Positions 1 to 63,224 of a stretch of 64,000 nucleotides of DNA are shown here, piece by piece. Each line of letters opens with the position of its first letter. Position 1 is the first letter of the stretch. The position numbers were made by a program, and so were the translations under genes. Location: positions 9,804,501 through 9,868,500 of the forward strand of contig NW_024466607.1 in the NCBI RefSeq assembly GCF_017591425.1, in the 5' to 3' direction. The notes under the pieces were generated by a model. The model saw only the letters and a program-made list of their open reading frames with translations, ran no database searches and had not been told where the DNA came from. Origin of the DNA: Ochotona curzoniae (Eukaryota > Chordata > Mammalia > Lagomorpha > Ochotonidae).

Positions 1-51044
<51,044 letters not shown>

Positions 51045-51249
51045 CTAGAGCCAGGGGGCGGGGCGTGGGCCCCCGCGAGGGCCACTTCCTGGGCCCTGGG
51101 CTGCCGAGCGCGGGAACTGAGGGGGCCGAGCCTGCTGCGACCCCACCCCCGGACTCAAGGCCGCGCGCCCCAGGACGTTCTCCCGGGGACACGGGGTGGG
51201 GGTAGGGCGCCGCCTGTCGGGGTGGGGGGGGGTGCCCTCGGCCACGCGA

Positions 51250-52466
51250 GATGCCTTGCTCAGATTTCCGGCCCCACGCCTATGCTGCGTGGTGGTAGGC
51301 ACATGGCCGGGACTGGACGCCACCATGAATGGGAGTTTTCCCATCCATGCAGCCCTCACTCATTGGCCCTGATCGGAGCCTCTCGCGGTAGGAGGCATCT
51401 CCCACAGTGGAAGGGCCACCAACTCCCAGACTGCGTGCTGAAGGATGCCTGGCCCAGGACTGGAGGGCTGCTTGCTGCCTCCTCCGTGTCCACACTGCCA
51501 GGAAAGAAACCCCAGTTGTGCCCACGGAGCAGCTGGAGGACGCACTGAGGGGCAGGACCCTGCTGTAGGCCTTGTTATTTTTGTTTTCTGTCAGGTGAAG
51601 AACTAGCAGAAGAACCCTCAAAGTATACAGCCGGCCTAGCAGCACCGGGGGCTCCCGGAACTACCAACCCTGGTTCTAGGATGCACCCTCTGTCTTCCAG
51701 AAGATGTGCCATAAGCATGTCACACAAGGGCCCCCTTGTGGGGCGCCACCACCACAGCCTGCCCTGTGTCTCCCTTGCCTCCCTACAAACTCCTGTGCAC
51801 GCAGATCTGCACGCGGGCCTTCGTTTATTGTGCCTTGTGACCGCTGATTTGTGGTTGTGGCCATCCTCTGCTGCAACAAGGAATGAGGTCAGCAGGCACC
51901 ATGTGCCTGGAAGTGCCCCTGAAATGTGTGGTGTGGTAGAGGGTCCGCAAAGGTGCCATCTGCCCAAGCCAAGATGGAATAAAGAGCAAAGGAGTACGCA
52001 GGGCATGTGTGTAGCCAAAAGGCCCATTGAATGAACAAAAGTTCTTTAAAAAAAAAAAAAAAGAAAGAAAGAAAAAAACGTTATGTCTGTGAAAAAGAAA
52101 GAGGGAGAGACAGAGACCCTCAATCTTCTGGTTCACTCTCCAGATGGCTACAGATGCTCCTGGGATGGATCTGAGTGCCCCCATTGCTTCGGCGACTGTG
52201 GGCACCCACCCTGGGGTTGCCTTCAAAGCTTGGAGGCCCCAGAGGGTGGAGCGATGTCTTCTCCAGGTGGAAGCAGGCACCCTAGGAAGGGAAATTTGAA
52301 CAGGTTCTTTCTGAAGCAGCACAAAAGAGAGTTGTAAGAAGAAGTGGGGCTCTGGAGGGCTTGTCTGTGAGCAGCCTACCTATGGGTCCTTGTTTACAAT
52401 GGTTTCCCAATTCATTTTGGAGCAGCAAATACAGTCAGCAGGCATACATTTAAAAGGCTCAAAGGG
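51250..52466. other. Upstream intergenic DNA, no recognised gene
   Basis: About 1.2 kb upstream of the island. A poly-A/AAAG stretch lies at 52047-52078, followed by a segment near 52090-52180 that may be a decayed reverse SINE. Nothing else is recognised. Confidence 0.5.
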
Positions 52467-52790
52467 GGCCCCAATGCAATAGCCTGATGGCTAAATCCTC
52501 ACCTTTCAATTGCAGGGATCCCATAGGGGCGCTGATTCCTATCCTGGCTGCTCCACTTCCCATCCAGCTCCCTGCTTGTGAAGCAGTCGAGGACGGCCCA
52601 AAGCCTTGGGACCTGAAACCCACGTGGGAGACCCAGAAGAAGCTCCTGGCTCCTGGCTCCTGTTCGGCTTAGCTCCAGCTGTTGCAGCCACTTAAGGAGT
52701 GAATAGGTGAATGGAGGATCTTTCTCTATCTCTCCTTCTTTCTGTAAATCTGCTTTTCCAAGAAAAACAAAGAAACCTTTAAAAAAAAAA
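52467..52790 (+). mobile_element. Young C-repeat SINE with target-site duplication
   Basis: A full-length copy apart from a small gap at 'gctccctgcttgtgaagcag' where 'gcctgggaa' is missing. The direct repeats aaaggctcaaa lie at about 52453-52463 and 52790-52800. Confidence 0.93.
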
Positions 52791-52887
52791 AAGGCTCAAA
52801 AGTATTCCTGGTCAGAGTGCTCCTGCTGCATCACTCACAGGCACCAGCATTTTCTGCCAAGTGTGTACTTGAATTCATTAGAGAGAA

Positions 52888-53216
52888 GATTTTTTTTTTA
52901 GATTCATTGATTTTTATTAGGAGGGCAGATTTACAGAGAGAAGGAGAAGCAGCGAGAAAGATCCTCCATCCACTGATTCACTCCCAAGTGGCTACATAAC
53001 AGCCAGAGCTGAGCTGATCCAAAGCCAGGGCTTCTTCCAGGTCTCCCACACAGGTGCAGGGTCCCAAGGCTTTGGGCCGTCCTCGACTGCTTTCCCAGGC
53101 CACAGGCAGGGAGCTGGATGGGAAGCAGGGCTGCTGAGACATGAACCAGCGCCCCTATGGGATCCCAGTACGTGCAAGGTGAGGATTTTAGCCACTGGGC
53201 TACTGCACCAAGCCCA
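52888..53216 (-). mobile_element. Young C-repeat SINE
   Basis: A full-length reverse copy from the T-tract and 'attaggagggcagatttaca' to 'gggctactgcaccaagccca'. Confidence 0.93.
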
Positions 53217-53244
53217 AACACAATATATATTTTTAAATGGTAAT

Positions 53245-53507
53245 GCAGGGGAAGGCACTTAGCCCAACTGTTAAGACGACCACAGCCTAGACAGTGGGCT
53301 ACAGTCCCAGCTCTAGCTCCTAATTCCAGCTTCTTACTAATGCAAGCCCTGGGTGGCGGGGGTAGTTCAAGTCCTCACGGGCTCCTGCCACCAACATGGG
53401 AGACCTTCACTCCGTTCCCTGCTCCTGACTCTGACCCCAGTGCAGCCCCAACAGCAAATGAGGCAGCTTGCTCTCTCTGCCTCTCAAATAAATAGAAATA
53501 TTTGAAG
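53245..53507 (+). mobile_element. Older SINE
   Basis: A diverged forward copy: 'ggcacttagcccaactgtta' head, 'attccagcttcttactaatg' body and 'ctctcaaataaatagaaata' tail. Confidence 0.63.
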
Positions 53508-53519
53508 AAAAAAATTAAA

Positions 53520-53803
53520 GGGCCCGGTGCAATAGCGTAGTGGTTAAAGTCCTCTCCTTGAATGCTGCAGGATCCCATATAGGCACTGGTTCTAATCCTG
53601 GCGGCCCCACTTCCCACCCAGCTCCCTGCTTGTGGCCTGGGAAAAGCAATTGATGACGGCCCAAAACCTTGGGATCCTGCACCCACGTGTGGCAGACCTG
53701 GAAGAGGCTCCTGGCTCCTGGCTTCGGACCATAGGACTCAAGATCTTCCTCTCTGTCTCCCCTTCTCTCTAAATCTGCCTTTCCAATGAAAATAAATTAA
53801 AAT
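53520..53803 (+). mobile_element. Young C-repeat SINE
   Basis: The head ggcccggtgcaatagcgtag and B box ggttctaatcc are intact; part of the 3' body is missing. Direct repeats aattaaag and aattaaaag flank it at about 53512-53519 and 53804-53812. Confidence 0.93.
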
Positions 53804-53817
53804 GAATTAAAAGATAA

Positions 53818-53881
53818 GATTATTTTGGTACAAAAACTTGAAAGCTTTTTCATATTTTCCATGAACTTTTTAAAAACCCTC
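53818..53881 (-). mobile_element. Mariner-like MITE fragment B
   Basis: It ends in ccatgaactttttaaaaacc, the reverse complement of the terminal repeat seen at 55586. It contains 'ttggtacaaaaacttg', which matches the 'ttttgcaccaaaa' interior of the other copy in part. Confidence 0.5.
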
Positions 53882-54059
53882 TGTGTGTGTCCTTTCTCTC
53901 TGCCCCACCCCACCATCAGACAGGTAAATGAAATAAGTTAAGAGAGCCAAGTGGCAGATCAGGGGACTGAGGTTTCTGCCTGGAACAGCATCGTGTGACC
54001 TTGTGGCCTCATCTTTCTGCATCGCCTGGTTAATAAGGAGAAACCATAATATGGATTTT

Positions 54060-54640
54060 CAAACGAAATATCTTGATTGTAAATGATGGCAACTAATTAA
54101 AAAACAAACATGCAGTCTTTGACATTCATCCAAGAAAAATAAAAAACTAACATTCTCGCAAGCCCATGTACGCGAAGTATTCACCACAGCTTCATTCATG
54201 GTAAGCCCAAGCTGGCAGCAGCCCACAGGGCCCTCCGTGGATAGCTGATGAAGCCGCATCGTGGGATGGCACTCAGCCAGGAAGGAGCTGGCTGCTGCTT
54301 TGTAGCACACCTCTGATGAACTCCCAGAGCATTCTGCTGAGTGTAGAAAACAGAAACGGTAGACCCCTCCTACACAAACCCCATGTAATTGCATTTCTGC
54401 CACTTTCTTGAAATGCCAATATTACAGACATGGAAAACGATGAATAACTGGCAGGGGTGAAAGACAGTGGGAATGAGGGGCGTGGCCACCAAGCCCAGCA
54501 TGGGGAGGTCCTGGCGGAGTCTTTGTGGTGGTAAAAACTTACTGCATCTTGGCTGTTACCAGTAGCAAGTCTGGCAATGCTATTTATTGGTTTCTGAATT
54601 TCTAAGATCTGACTTCTGGGAGCAAGGATCTGTGGGGCCT
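54060..54640 (+). mobile_element. Old L1 fragment
   Basis: The order 'caagcccatgtacgcgaagt', 'tcaccacagcttcattcatg', then a subtle 'ccctccgtggatagctgatg' follows L1 ORF2 3' sense sequence (the passage coding the region before the 3' UTR). It is strongly diverged. Confidence 0.55.
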
Positions 54641-55585
54641 GATGCATATTCGTGACTGCATGGACACCTGTCGTTATCTCGGCAGAGTCTTAGAACACAC
54701 ATGACAAGCGAGCATATCGACAGACCTCACAAACTCAAGGCTGGACGCAGCCTGCTGACCAGCTGTGCCTGTCTGCTTGATTCAACAGCACCAGGATGTT
54801 TCGCAGAGAAAATCAACCCACGGAAAATGACACCGTGATGGGCAGTCTTCACCCTTGAATCATTCCCTCTTCAGCATGTCTCCTGCCCCACAGTTTAGCC
54901 GCTTACCAGCTCAGCAAGGGTGGTGTGGATCCCAGCCAGAGATGATCTTCTTTGCATGGTGTTTCCACTCTGTCATGAAGCCCCCTGCTCTGGGTGTCAG
55001 CCACACCTCAAATGGCCTGAACACAGAGACCCTAGGTTGATGTGACCCAATATTCTGTCTTACCAGTAAAAACAAGACAAGACAATGCTTTCTGGGGCTT
55101 GTACCAGTGCCTCCCAAACTTCTGCCACTTCCTAGCATCCTGAGGGGAGGAAAAAACAAACCTCTGAAGTATGCCAGTACCACCCATACTGTTATCTCCG
55201 ATTATCTTTAAATCAAAGTGCTTATACGCATTTATTTAAGGAGCAAATCTTGTTGCTTCTGTAAATAGAAGCAGGCATGAAATAAATACAAGAAAACAAA
55301 GGGATGCCATGAGGTACCAGGAGATAGTGTTTCCTGCGGAAGGCTCCAGCCCAGGGCTCTCAGCGCTGTAAGAAGCCAGCAGAGCGTAGGCACACAACCA
55401 CACCACGCCTGGCCCTTCGCCAGCGTGGAGAGATCAAGAGTGACTCTTAGAGGCAATTAACTTTCCCTGTGGCCTGTTGTCATTTAACAGTTCATCCACC
55501 ATTGTTTTTAACAGTTTAGTAATTAGGAAAAAAAGTCATTTCACAGTGGAGAGCCTCAAATAGTCACTGCAGGACACGAGTATGA
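54641..55585. other. Unique-looking intergenic stretch
   Basis: About 0.9 kb with no recognised repeat or gene. Confidence 0.5.
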
Positions 55586-55690
55586 GGGTCTTTAAAAATT
55601 CATGGAATATGCATGTTATGAAAAAAAAACTATACATCCATTTTAAGATGCTTTTGCACCAAAACAAATAGCATTTTCATTCTCCATGAA
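55586..55690 (+). mobile_element. Mariner-like MITE, most complete copy
   Basis: It starts gagggtctttaaaaattcat after a TA and runs through atgcatgttatgaaaaa and 'ttttgcaccaaaacaaatag'. It ends near ctccatgaaag, where the second terminal repeat is decayed. The sequence resembles a short non-autonomous mariner element. Confidence 0.55.
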
Positions 55691-55749
55691 AGAAAAAATA
55701 GATAAGGACCTTTTACATTTACAATATGCAGCAAATCTAGCATCAAGCT

Positions 55750-56088
55750 TTATTTTTTTTTTAAAGATTTATTTATTTTTATTGGAAAGGCAGATATACA
55801 GAGAGAAGGAGAGACAGAGAGGAAGATCTCCCGTTCGGTGATTCATTCCCCAAGTAATCGCAATGGCCGGTGCTGTGCCTATCTGAAGCCAGGAGCCAGA
55901 AATCTCTTCCAGGTCTCCCACAGGGGTGCAGGGTCCCAAGGCTTTGAGCCATTCTCGACTGCTTTCCCAGGCCACAAGCAGGGAGCTGGATGGGAAGTGG
56001 AGCTGCCAGAATTAGAACAGGCACCCATATGGGATCCTGGCATGTTCAAGGTGAGGATTTAGCCACTAGGCCATTGCACTGGACCCTA
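55750..56088 (-). mobile_element. Young C-repeat SINE
   Basis: A full-length reverse copy from 'tttaaagatttatttatttt' to 'ccactaggccattgcactgg'. All landmarks are present. Confidence 0.94.
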
Positions 56089-56235
56089 GTGTCATACTTT
56101 AAAGATCAATGGCAACTCCTTCACCATAGAGTATCCAGTTAGAGTTCAAATTTCCAACTGTCTCATAAATGCTGTTTTTTTTAAGTTTGTGTTTTAAAAA
56201 TTTAGATCCAAGTAAGGTTTGCACATAGTAGTTGG

Positions 56236-56541
56236 TGAAAATGTATTTTTAGTATTTTTAATTGGAAAGTTAGATATACAGAGAGAGGAGGAGAGACAGA
56301 GAGGAATATCTTCCGTCCGTTGATTCACTCCCCAAGTGGCCACAACAAATGGAGCTGAGCCGATCTGAAGCACCACATGGATGCAAAGCCCCAAGGCTTG
56401 GAGCCATCCTCAATTGCTTTCCCCGGCCACAAACAGGGAGCTGGACGGGAAGTGGAGCAGCAGGGATTAGAACCGGTGCCCATATGGGATCCCAGCGTGT
56501 TCAAGGCGAGGACTTGAGCTGCTAAGCTACTGCGCCACGCC
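56236..56541 (-). mobile_element. C-repeat SINE with internal deletion
   Basis: A reverse copy from 'tttttaattggaaagttaga' to 'ctactgcgccacgcc'. A few tens of bases are missing near 56365, where the 'ccaggagc' region is expected. Confidence 0.88.
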
Positions 56542-56647
56542 CCGGAAATGTCTTTTAAGTTTCTTCAAACCCATAAATTCTCTTCTAGCTCTCTCCCATC
56601 TTGCAATTCATGTGCTTCGCCTTTACCTTTGTGATTTCTTTTTTTTC

Positions 56648-56822
56648 AAAAAATCTCGCCTTATTTATTTGAAAAGCAGACTTATAGTGACAGAAATGGA
56701 AGTGTGCTGGTTCACTTCCCAATGGCTCAATAGGCCAAAGCGAGAAGGGAGCTTCTTCTGAGTCTCTCATGGGTGGCAAAGGGGCCCAAACATTTGAGTA
56801 TCTTCTACTGTTTTCCCAGTCT
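56648..56822 (-). mobile_element. Truncated old SINE
   Basis: A reverse-oriented 3' part: 'tttatttgaaaagcagactt' to 'tcttctactgttttcccagt'. The tRNA-like head is missing. Confidence 0.55.
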
Positions 56823-57884
56823 ACGTCTAGATTTATGGTGGGGGTTCATGGAAACAGGACAAGCAGCCCACTCCCACCCAGACTGTCAATGTCCCCTCTT
56901 AGGTAGAGACCTCAGCTCTGTGGGGAAGCAGGAAGAAGACAATTGGGAGCTTTGGAATGGCTTCCACCTCAGCAAAATGCTTCCTAAAACCTCATGGTGC
57001 ATAAGATAATGGCACCATTTAATTACAGAAATTGCTGCTTTTTGTGAGTGCCCAGACATGCCGTCTGCTCATGTGGTGTGTTTACTATGTGTATAGTTTC
57101 TCTTACTCAAGATGAAGTGTGCCTGCTTGCCACATCATCCTCGGCCAGGACCACAGGCCATTCCCTGCAGCCAGTGAGCCTCCTGGGAGCCACTGGACAC
57201 ACTCACCTGCTCTCTCCTTTCTTTCCCACAGGTATCACCAAACCTTCAGAATAAGTGGCTGCAACCAATCACTTATTGTCTCACCCTCAAGTCCCCAGCA
57301 GTCCAAACACACTTGTGTTATCCCAGCAGCCACACCTGGACACACTGAATCCTTCTTCTTCCTTGCTTTCCAGAAATACCCCAGCTTACAGTCCCTTTCC
57401 ATGACTACTATTGTCTTGTGTCACCTGGATTAGTTTAAGGGGTGCCCAGAGGTGGTCAAACATTGTTCCAGGGTGTGTCTGGGCATCAGTGGAGGAGATT
57501 AGCATCAGAACGTGTGGACTTAGTCCTGAAGGCGGAATGAACAAGAGGTGGGGGAAGAGCAGACGTGCTCCTTGCTGTACCTCAACTCCAACTCCTCCTC
57601 ACCAGAGCGCCTCGTTCCAGAGCCTTCACACTCCAAGACATATGTGAGGCTCCCACTTCAACCACTGTTTCCAGGCCCTTGTCCTTGCCTGGGCATTGTG
57701 CCATGAGCTGCCTTGGTTCTCGGCCTTCTGACTCTAATTGAGTCTACACTGCCAGCTTCCCTGGTGCCCTCCACTGACAATGGCAGGCTCCACAGTCATG
57801 GAGTAAATTCCAATATTAGATAAAACAGAATCCGAGAGCTTCAATGTGTTCATGGAAAAAACAATCAAAAGATAATATGGATGT
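56823..57884. other. Unique-looking intergenic stretch
   Basis: About 1.1 kb with no recognised repeat or gene. Confidence 0.5.
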
Positions 57885-58190
57885 GGGTGTTGGGTGCAAT
57901 ACCCACATAGAGAACCGGAGTGCTTGTGACTGAGCGTCACTTCCACTTAGATCCAGCTTCCTGCTAACGTGCCTCAAGGGCCACAGATGTTTACGTGCTT
58001 GGGACCTCTGCCACTTATGTGGGGGACACAGGGTTCTTGGCTCCTGGCTTTGGCCTGGTCCAGCCCCACTTGTTGCAGGTATCTGGGGAGTGAACAAATA
58101 TATGGAAGCTCTCTTTCTCTCTCTCTCTTCCCACTTCTTTACTCCTGTTATTCTGCCTTTCAACTCAAATACTTAAATAAATAGATAAAA
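57885..58190 (+). mobile_element. Old SINE
   Basis: A diverged forward copy: 'atccagcttcctgctaacgt' body, 'tctggggagtgaacaaatat', a (CT)n run and an 'acttaaataaatagataaaa' tail. Confidence 0.67.
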
Positions 58191-58429
58191 TCAAGTAAAA
58201 CAGAAACTTACAGAAAGGCCCAAGGGCATCTGCTTCTGTATTAGTTGAGGGAGCTTTGCACAAGGTCTCTCCCGGCACTTGACAGGAGTGGAGTGCTTTT
58301 ACAGCCCTTTAATCTCCCTTAGTCCAAACTGCCTGGCAGGCCTAAGCATGCCGCATTTGGGGGTATGATTCTCTGGGTCCCAACAGTGGACAGCCAAGGA
58401 CTGAAAAGATGGGTAACCGCCACATGAAC

Positions 58430-58690
58430 AGACAGTTTGTAGAAGAGGGAACCCAGATGGCCCAAACACACAGGAAAATCTGCTCTCCTTGTTAACCAGG
58501 GAAATGCAAATGAAAACAGCAACAAGCTGTCTTCTGTCACTGATCACATTGGCAAAAACTCCTCAAGTCTGACAATATCAAGTCTGGGCAGAGACTGGGG
58601 AAAAAAGAACTCTCTCCTACTGCTGGGGAAGTGTAAATTGGCTCAGCCACTTTATATGTCTGCAAGTGTTATTGAGAATCTTTGAAACCA
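58430..58690 (+). mobile_element. Old L1 ORF2 fragment
   Basis: 'accagggaaatgcaaatgaa' followed by 'aactctctcctactgctggg' and 'gaagtgtaaattggctcagc' is in the order of L1 ORF2 sense DNA. Confidence 0.6.
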
Positions 58691-59089
58691 GATGTATTTC
58701 GGAATGTATTTTTAGTTGGAAAGGTAAAAGGTACAGATATGTTAAAAAAAAAAATTCCACTCCCAGTGGATTTAGAATCATCAACATATTGATTTTTTCT
58801 TGGTGAAACATGAATATTCACATCAACTAGGACACATGCAGACTTTACATAAACTGACTTCACTCTAGGTCAGATTTCACCACCGAAGAACTTCATTGTA
58901 AACTTATAGGTAAAGTGGATTTAGAGGGTTTTTTTTTTTTTTAAATTTCAGAATTGAAGAGTGGGGTCTTGGATCTATGTGCAGGGAAGTTGAACCAGAG
59001 ATCCTCAATAACCCAGGAATTCATTGCCTACGTACAGTCCTTAACATGGTAGGGTTTCATGTTTAATTTTTCATTTAATTTTTTTAAGG

Positions 59090-59880
59090 CTATTGTTTTA
59101 CAACTCAACAATTACAAGAAAAATAATAAAATTGGGGAAAAGATCTGCACAGACATTTTTCTAAGCATGCTACATAACTCGCTAATGAGTACGGGAACTT
59201 TATCCAACCTCCTTAATCACCAAGGGAATACAAATTAAAATCACAAGATACCACCTCAGTAACATCGATAATAGACAACCACAAGGTTGGCAAGGAAATG
59301 GAGAGATTGGAACCCTCAGAAACTGCTGGTGAGCAAGCAAATGACAAGACCATTTTGGAAAGTTGATCAATACCTCCTCAAAAATTAAATTCACCATAGG
59401 ATCCATCTGTTCTATTCTTAGGTCTACACTGAAGGGAAAAGTGCCCATACAAAAGCTTGAACGTGACTGTTTATAATAGCCCAAGACAGAATAACACAGT
59501 CATCCATCAGTGGACAGACACAGGGATAAACAATTGTGCCACAGCTCTGCTGTGGAATGTCAAAGGAAGTTCTGATGTTTGCTATAGCATGGGTCAACCC
59601 TGCAAACATTATATTCACTGAAAGAAAGCAGCCAAAAAGAGGCAAATCCTGGAGGATTCCATGTATCTGAGATTTACAGGAGTGGTAAATCCACTGGACA
59701 GAAGGAAGAACAGGAGCTGCTGCGGCTGGGGCCTGGGATAGGGAGCGGGAAGGGAGGGCAGCCAAGATGACGAGGGTTCACGAAGTAATGAGAATGCTCT
59801 GAAATTGGACTACCAATGGCTATACAACTCTGCAGATGCACTAAGAGCCTGCTGACCTGGTCTCTGGAAATGATATTTTC
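59090..59880 (+). mobile_element. Old L1 3' fragment
   Basis: 'ccaagggaatacaaattaaa', 'atagcccaagacagaataac' and 'catccatcagtggacagaca' follow L1 ORF2 in order, and the DNA then runs into 3' UTR-like sequence. It is inactive. Confidence 0.68.
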
Positions 59881-59899
59881 TGATGTGTGAAATACCCCT

Positions 59900-60057
59900 T
59901 GGCAGAGCCCCAGCGGAGCCAAGGCCTATCTCAGCCCTGGCCCTGGTGGGCATTTGGGGAATGAATCAGCAATGGAAGACTCTCCATGCCCCATATCTCC
60001 TCCTTCCCTCCCGCTCTATTTCATCACTCTGCCTTTCAGATAAATCAGTAAATAATC
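59900..60057 (+). mobile_element. 5'-truncated old SINE
   Basis: Only the 3' half is seen: 'tgggcatttggggaatgaat', then a C/T-rich stretch and 'cctttcagataaatcagtaa'. Confidence 0.52.
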
Positions 60058-60076
60058 CCTTTCTAGAAAAATTTCA

Positions 60077-60415
60077 GGGAACCAGCATGATGGCTCAACT
60101 GACCAACCTTCTACTTACAAGTGCTAGGATCCCATAAGGGTGCCAGTTCATGTCCCAGCTGCTCCACTTCCAATCTAACTCTCTACTAATGTGCCTGGGA
60201 AAAAGGCAGAGGATGGCCCACGGCCTTGGAGCCCTATACCCACGTGGGAAACGCAGAAGCAGCTCCTGACTTCTGGCTTTAGAACAGCTCAGATTCAGCT
60301 ACTGTGGCCATTTAGAGAGTGAACCAGCCGATGGCAGATCTTTTCTGTCCTTCTCTCTATAGATCTGCCTTCCAAATAAAAACAAATCGGTATAGTCATT
60401 TAAAAAAAAAAAAAG
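60077..60415 (+). mobile_element. C-repeat SINE
   Basis: A full-length, moderately diverged copy: 'accagcatgatggctcaact' head, 'gtgctaggatcccataaggg' and a poly-A of 12 at its end. Confidence 0.87.
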
Positions 60416-60628
60416 AATTAAACCCAACTCTGACAACACACAAGCTAAGGAAATTTTTCGTCAGCAGATTTTTCAAAAGAACTGGGATTCCTTTCCTGTT
60501 TTCATTTTCACTTTCCATGAGTACAGGAACCTGACCCATCTGTCTTCTCTCTTCTCCATTAATTAGTCTCCATTTTACTCAATGAGGGTGAGTCAGGGAC
60601 ACAGCAGCCCAGAATCTTGGTAGTTAAG

Positions 60629-60974
60629 GGGCCAGCATTGTAGCAGATTGAATAAAGCCTCTGCCTGCATGTCAGCACCCCATCTAAGGGCCGGCTCAAA
60701 TCCTGGCTACTTCCCTCTGCTCTACTTGCAATCCATCTCCCTGCTAATGTTCCTGGGCAGGCAACAGAAGATGGGCCAACTGCCTGAAACCTGCCACCAA
60801 TCTGGAAGACCCAGATGAAGTTCCTGGGTTCAGCTGACTGAGCCCCAGCCACTGCAATCATTTTTTTTTTTTTTTGAGTGAACCAGTGGATGAAAGATTG
60901 GTCTCTTTCTGTATTTGTTTGTGAGTGTGTGTATTACTTTGCCTTCCAAATAAGAATCTATTAAAAAAAAAAAA
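60629..60974 (+). mobile_element. C-repeat SINE with internal T15 run
   Basis: 'ggggccagcattgtagcaga' head, 'tccatctccctgctaatgtt' body, and a T-run at 60861-60875 in place of the usual 'tttgggg'. It ends 'ccaaataagaatctatt' and poly-A. Confidence 0.8.
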
Positions 60975-61661
60975 AAGAAACATGCATTTCCCAGGATGGG
61001 ATTTGTGGTTCTCTGGCACCATTCTGATTTCCAAGTGGAGAATGAGATGTTGGCCCAGTACAGAACTGACTTCAGTAACCACGGGCTTGGAAACTGAAGA
61101 GCTGACAGGCTCAAGAGTGTCACCTTTAAACATCAGCTTCTTTCCTCCCAGACAGAGGTGAGTCACACCCTCTGTGTGTGCATTCAGCTTTTGACTTCTC
61201 AGATGTTGCCAGCCTGTGATCTTTGTTGCTCATTAAAAACCAAAGCACCAAACACAGCTACTGAGAAAGGCTTTGAAGAGACAGCACATACTCACTTTTG
61301 TAATTATTCCCGTAGTCTGGGCCAGCACATGGAGACCTGCGCCCTGGCTCCCATCAGAGCACGAGCCAGAACCTGAGCCCACTGTATTTTCCTGTCTGGG
61401 GGCTGGGACTGAGTTGAGCTTAAAGCTCCCTCTCCAGACTCCGGAAGACAAACAAGGGTTTTGCTTGTTAATTATTTCTTTTTCAGACAGGAAAATGGAT
61501 CATGTTCTTATTAAAGATATCTGCATGGTATTTTAGACAAATAACCAGAAAAGAATGGCATTTAAAAAGATGCAAAAGATGCATGATATATTGGGGTAAA
61601 CGTAACAGCTTCTGCTCCGTTAAATGTCTGATTTGAACATAAGATGAATTGTAGGTTTTTT

Positions 61662-61785
61662 AAATGTTCTTGCTTATTTACCTGAAAAAAACAGCTAGCG
61701 ATAGATAGACACCAATCTTCTATCCACTGGTCCACTCCCCAAAGGTCTACAATAGCCAGGCCAGAGCCACGCCAAAAATGGAAAT
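61662..61785 (-). mobile_element. Old SINE, 3' half, interrupted by a younger SINE
   Basis: A reverse copy with 'cttctatccactggtccact' and 'caatagccaggccagagcca'. It continues beyond the younger insertion at 62120-62300. Confidence 0.6.
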
Positions 61786-61796
61786 TAGAAATTCAA

Positions 61797-62116
61797 CCAG
61801 TGAGGGGCCCAACTAAAGTCCTCACCTTGCATATGCCAGGATCCCATATGGACACTGGTTCATATCCTGTGGCCCCACTTCCTATCCAGCTCCCTGCTTG
61901 CAGTCTGGAAAAGCAATTTAGGAAAGCTTAAAACCTTAGGACCCTGCACCCACGTAGGAGACCTGGAAGAAGCTCCTAGCTCTTGGCTTCAGATTGGCTC
62001 AGCTCCGGCCATTGTGGCCACTTGACTGGAGTGAGCAGACAGAAGATCTTTCTCTCTGTTTCTCTTCCTTGCTGTAAATCTGACTTTCCAATAAAAATAA
62101 ATAAATCTTTTTCAAA
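61797..62116 (+). mobile_element. Young C-repeat SINE nested in an older one
   Basis: 'gcccaactaaagtcctcacc' head (slightly 5' truncated), 'cagctccctgcttgcagtct' body and 'caataaaaataaataaatct' tail. Confidence 0.88.
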
Positions 62117-62119
62117 AAG

Positions 62120-62300
62120 TCAATTCATGTTTCCCACATAGGTGACAGCAACCTAAGCTCTTAAACCATCGCCTGTGGCCTTCCAAGGTAGGAATGTTAG
62201 CTGGAAGTTGGAATTGGGAACAGACAGGACTTGAATGGGGCACTCCAATGTAGAATGCAGGGTCCAAAGTAGGATCTTAACATCCTTCACAAGCCTGACA
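62120..62300 (-). mobile_element. Old SINE, 5' half, after the nested insertion
   Basis: 'ggaacagacaggacttgaatgggg' in outline and 'gatcttaacatccttcacaa' form the B-box and head end of a reverse SINE. It is the counterpart of 61662-61785. Confidence 0.6.
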
Positions 62301-62479
62301 GAGACACACAACCAAAAACAGCTGCTACAACCTGGCACAGCCCGATCCGCAGTCCAGCTGTCTGCACCCTCACCCTACTCCTTACGATATGAAGTGTGAG
62401 ACCCTGGCCAAACAACCTCAAATTCCTTCTCATCTTCCAAGTTCATGGGCATCTTTAGTTCTAAATGTTATTGTCCCCC

Positions 62480-62930
62480 AGGGAAACAGAACCAACATGA
62501 GATACACGAGGGTGCTGGTGTCTGACTGGCTTCTTCCTCTCAGCATCATGTCCTCAGGATTCATCTGTGGTACAGAGTGGGTCAGAATTTCCTTCCTCTG
62601 CAAGGCGGAGCAACACTCCATTGTATGTGTATATCACACATGGCTACCCACGGCTACTTGGATTGCTGTCACCTTTCGGCCACAGTGAATGACACTGCTA
62701 CGAACGTGGGTGTACAAACATCTCTTGGAGACACCTGCTCTCAATTCTTTGGGGCCCACACTCAGATATATAACTGCTACATCACGTGGTGATTCTGTAT
62801 TTACTTTTTGAGGACCCATTAACCTTGTGTGTGTGTGTGTGTGGTGGCACCATTTCATACTCCCAACAACAGAGCAAAAGGATTACAGTTTCTCTACATC
62901 CTTGTCATCACTTGGTATTTTCTGGTTTGA
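62480..62930 (-). mobile_element. Old L1 ORF2 fragment (antisense)
   Basis: 'aacactccattgtatgtgta', 'acaaacatctcttggagaca' and 'ccaacaacagagcaaaagga' follow L1 ORF2 in reverse. A (GT)9 microsatellite sits inside at 62828-62845. Confidence 0.7.
62828..62845. repeat. (GT)9 microsatellite
   Basis: Nine perfect GT units inside the antisense L1 fragment. Confidence 0.9.
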
Positions 62931-62934
62931 TTTT

Positions 62935-63178
62935 AATGTTTTATTTATGAAGGGGAGAGACAGAGAGGGCTGCTGTCCATCACTGGTTCACTCCTTCAGT
63001 GTTTGCAAGGCCTAGAGCTGGGCCAGGTAGAAGCCAGCAGCCAGGAGTAGGACAGAACTTTCCCGTATGGGTAGCAGGAATCCAATTACTAGAGTCATCC
63101 TGCTGCCTCCTGGGCCTGCATTAGCAGGAAGCTATCACTGGTCATGAGCTGGAACTGGGCACTAAAATCACATATTCT
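62935..63178 (-). mobile_element. Old SINE
   Basis: A reverse, diverged copy: 'gaaggggagagacagagagg', 'ctagagctgggccaggtaga' and 'catgagctggaactgggcac'. It appears to sit inside L1 DNA. Confidence 0.55.
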
Positions 63179-63224
63179 GAAAAAAAATATTACATAATCT
63201 AATGTGGGATGTGGGTGAAAGACA

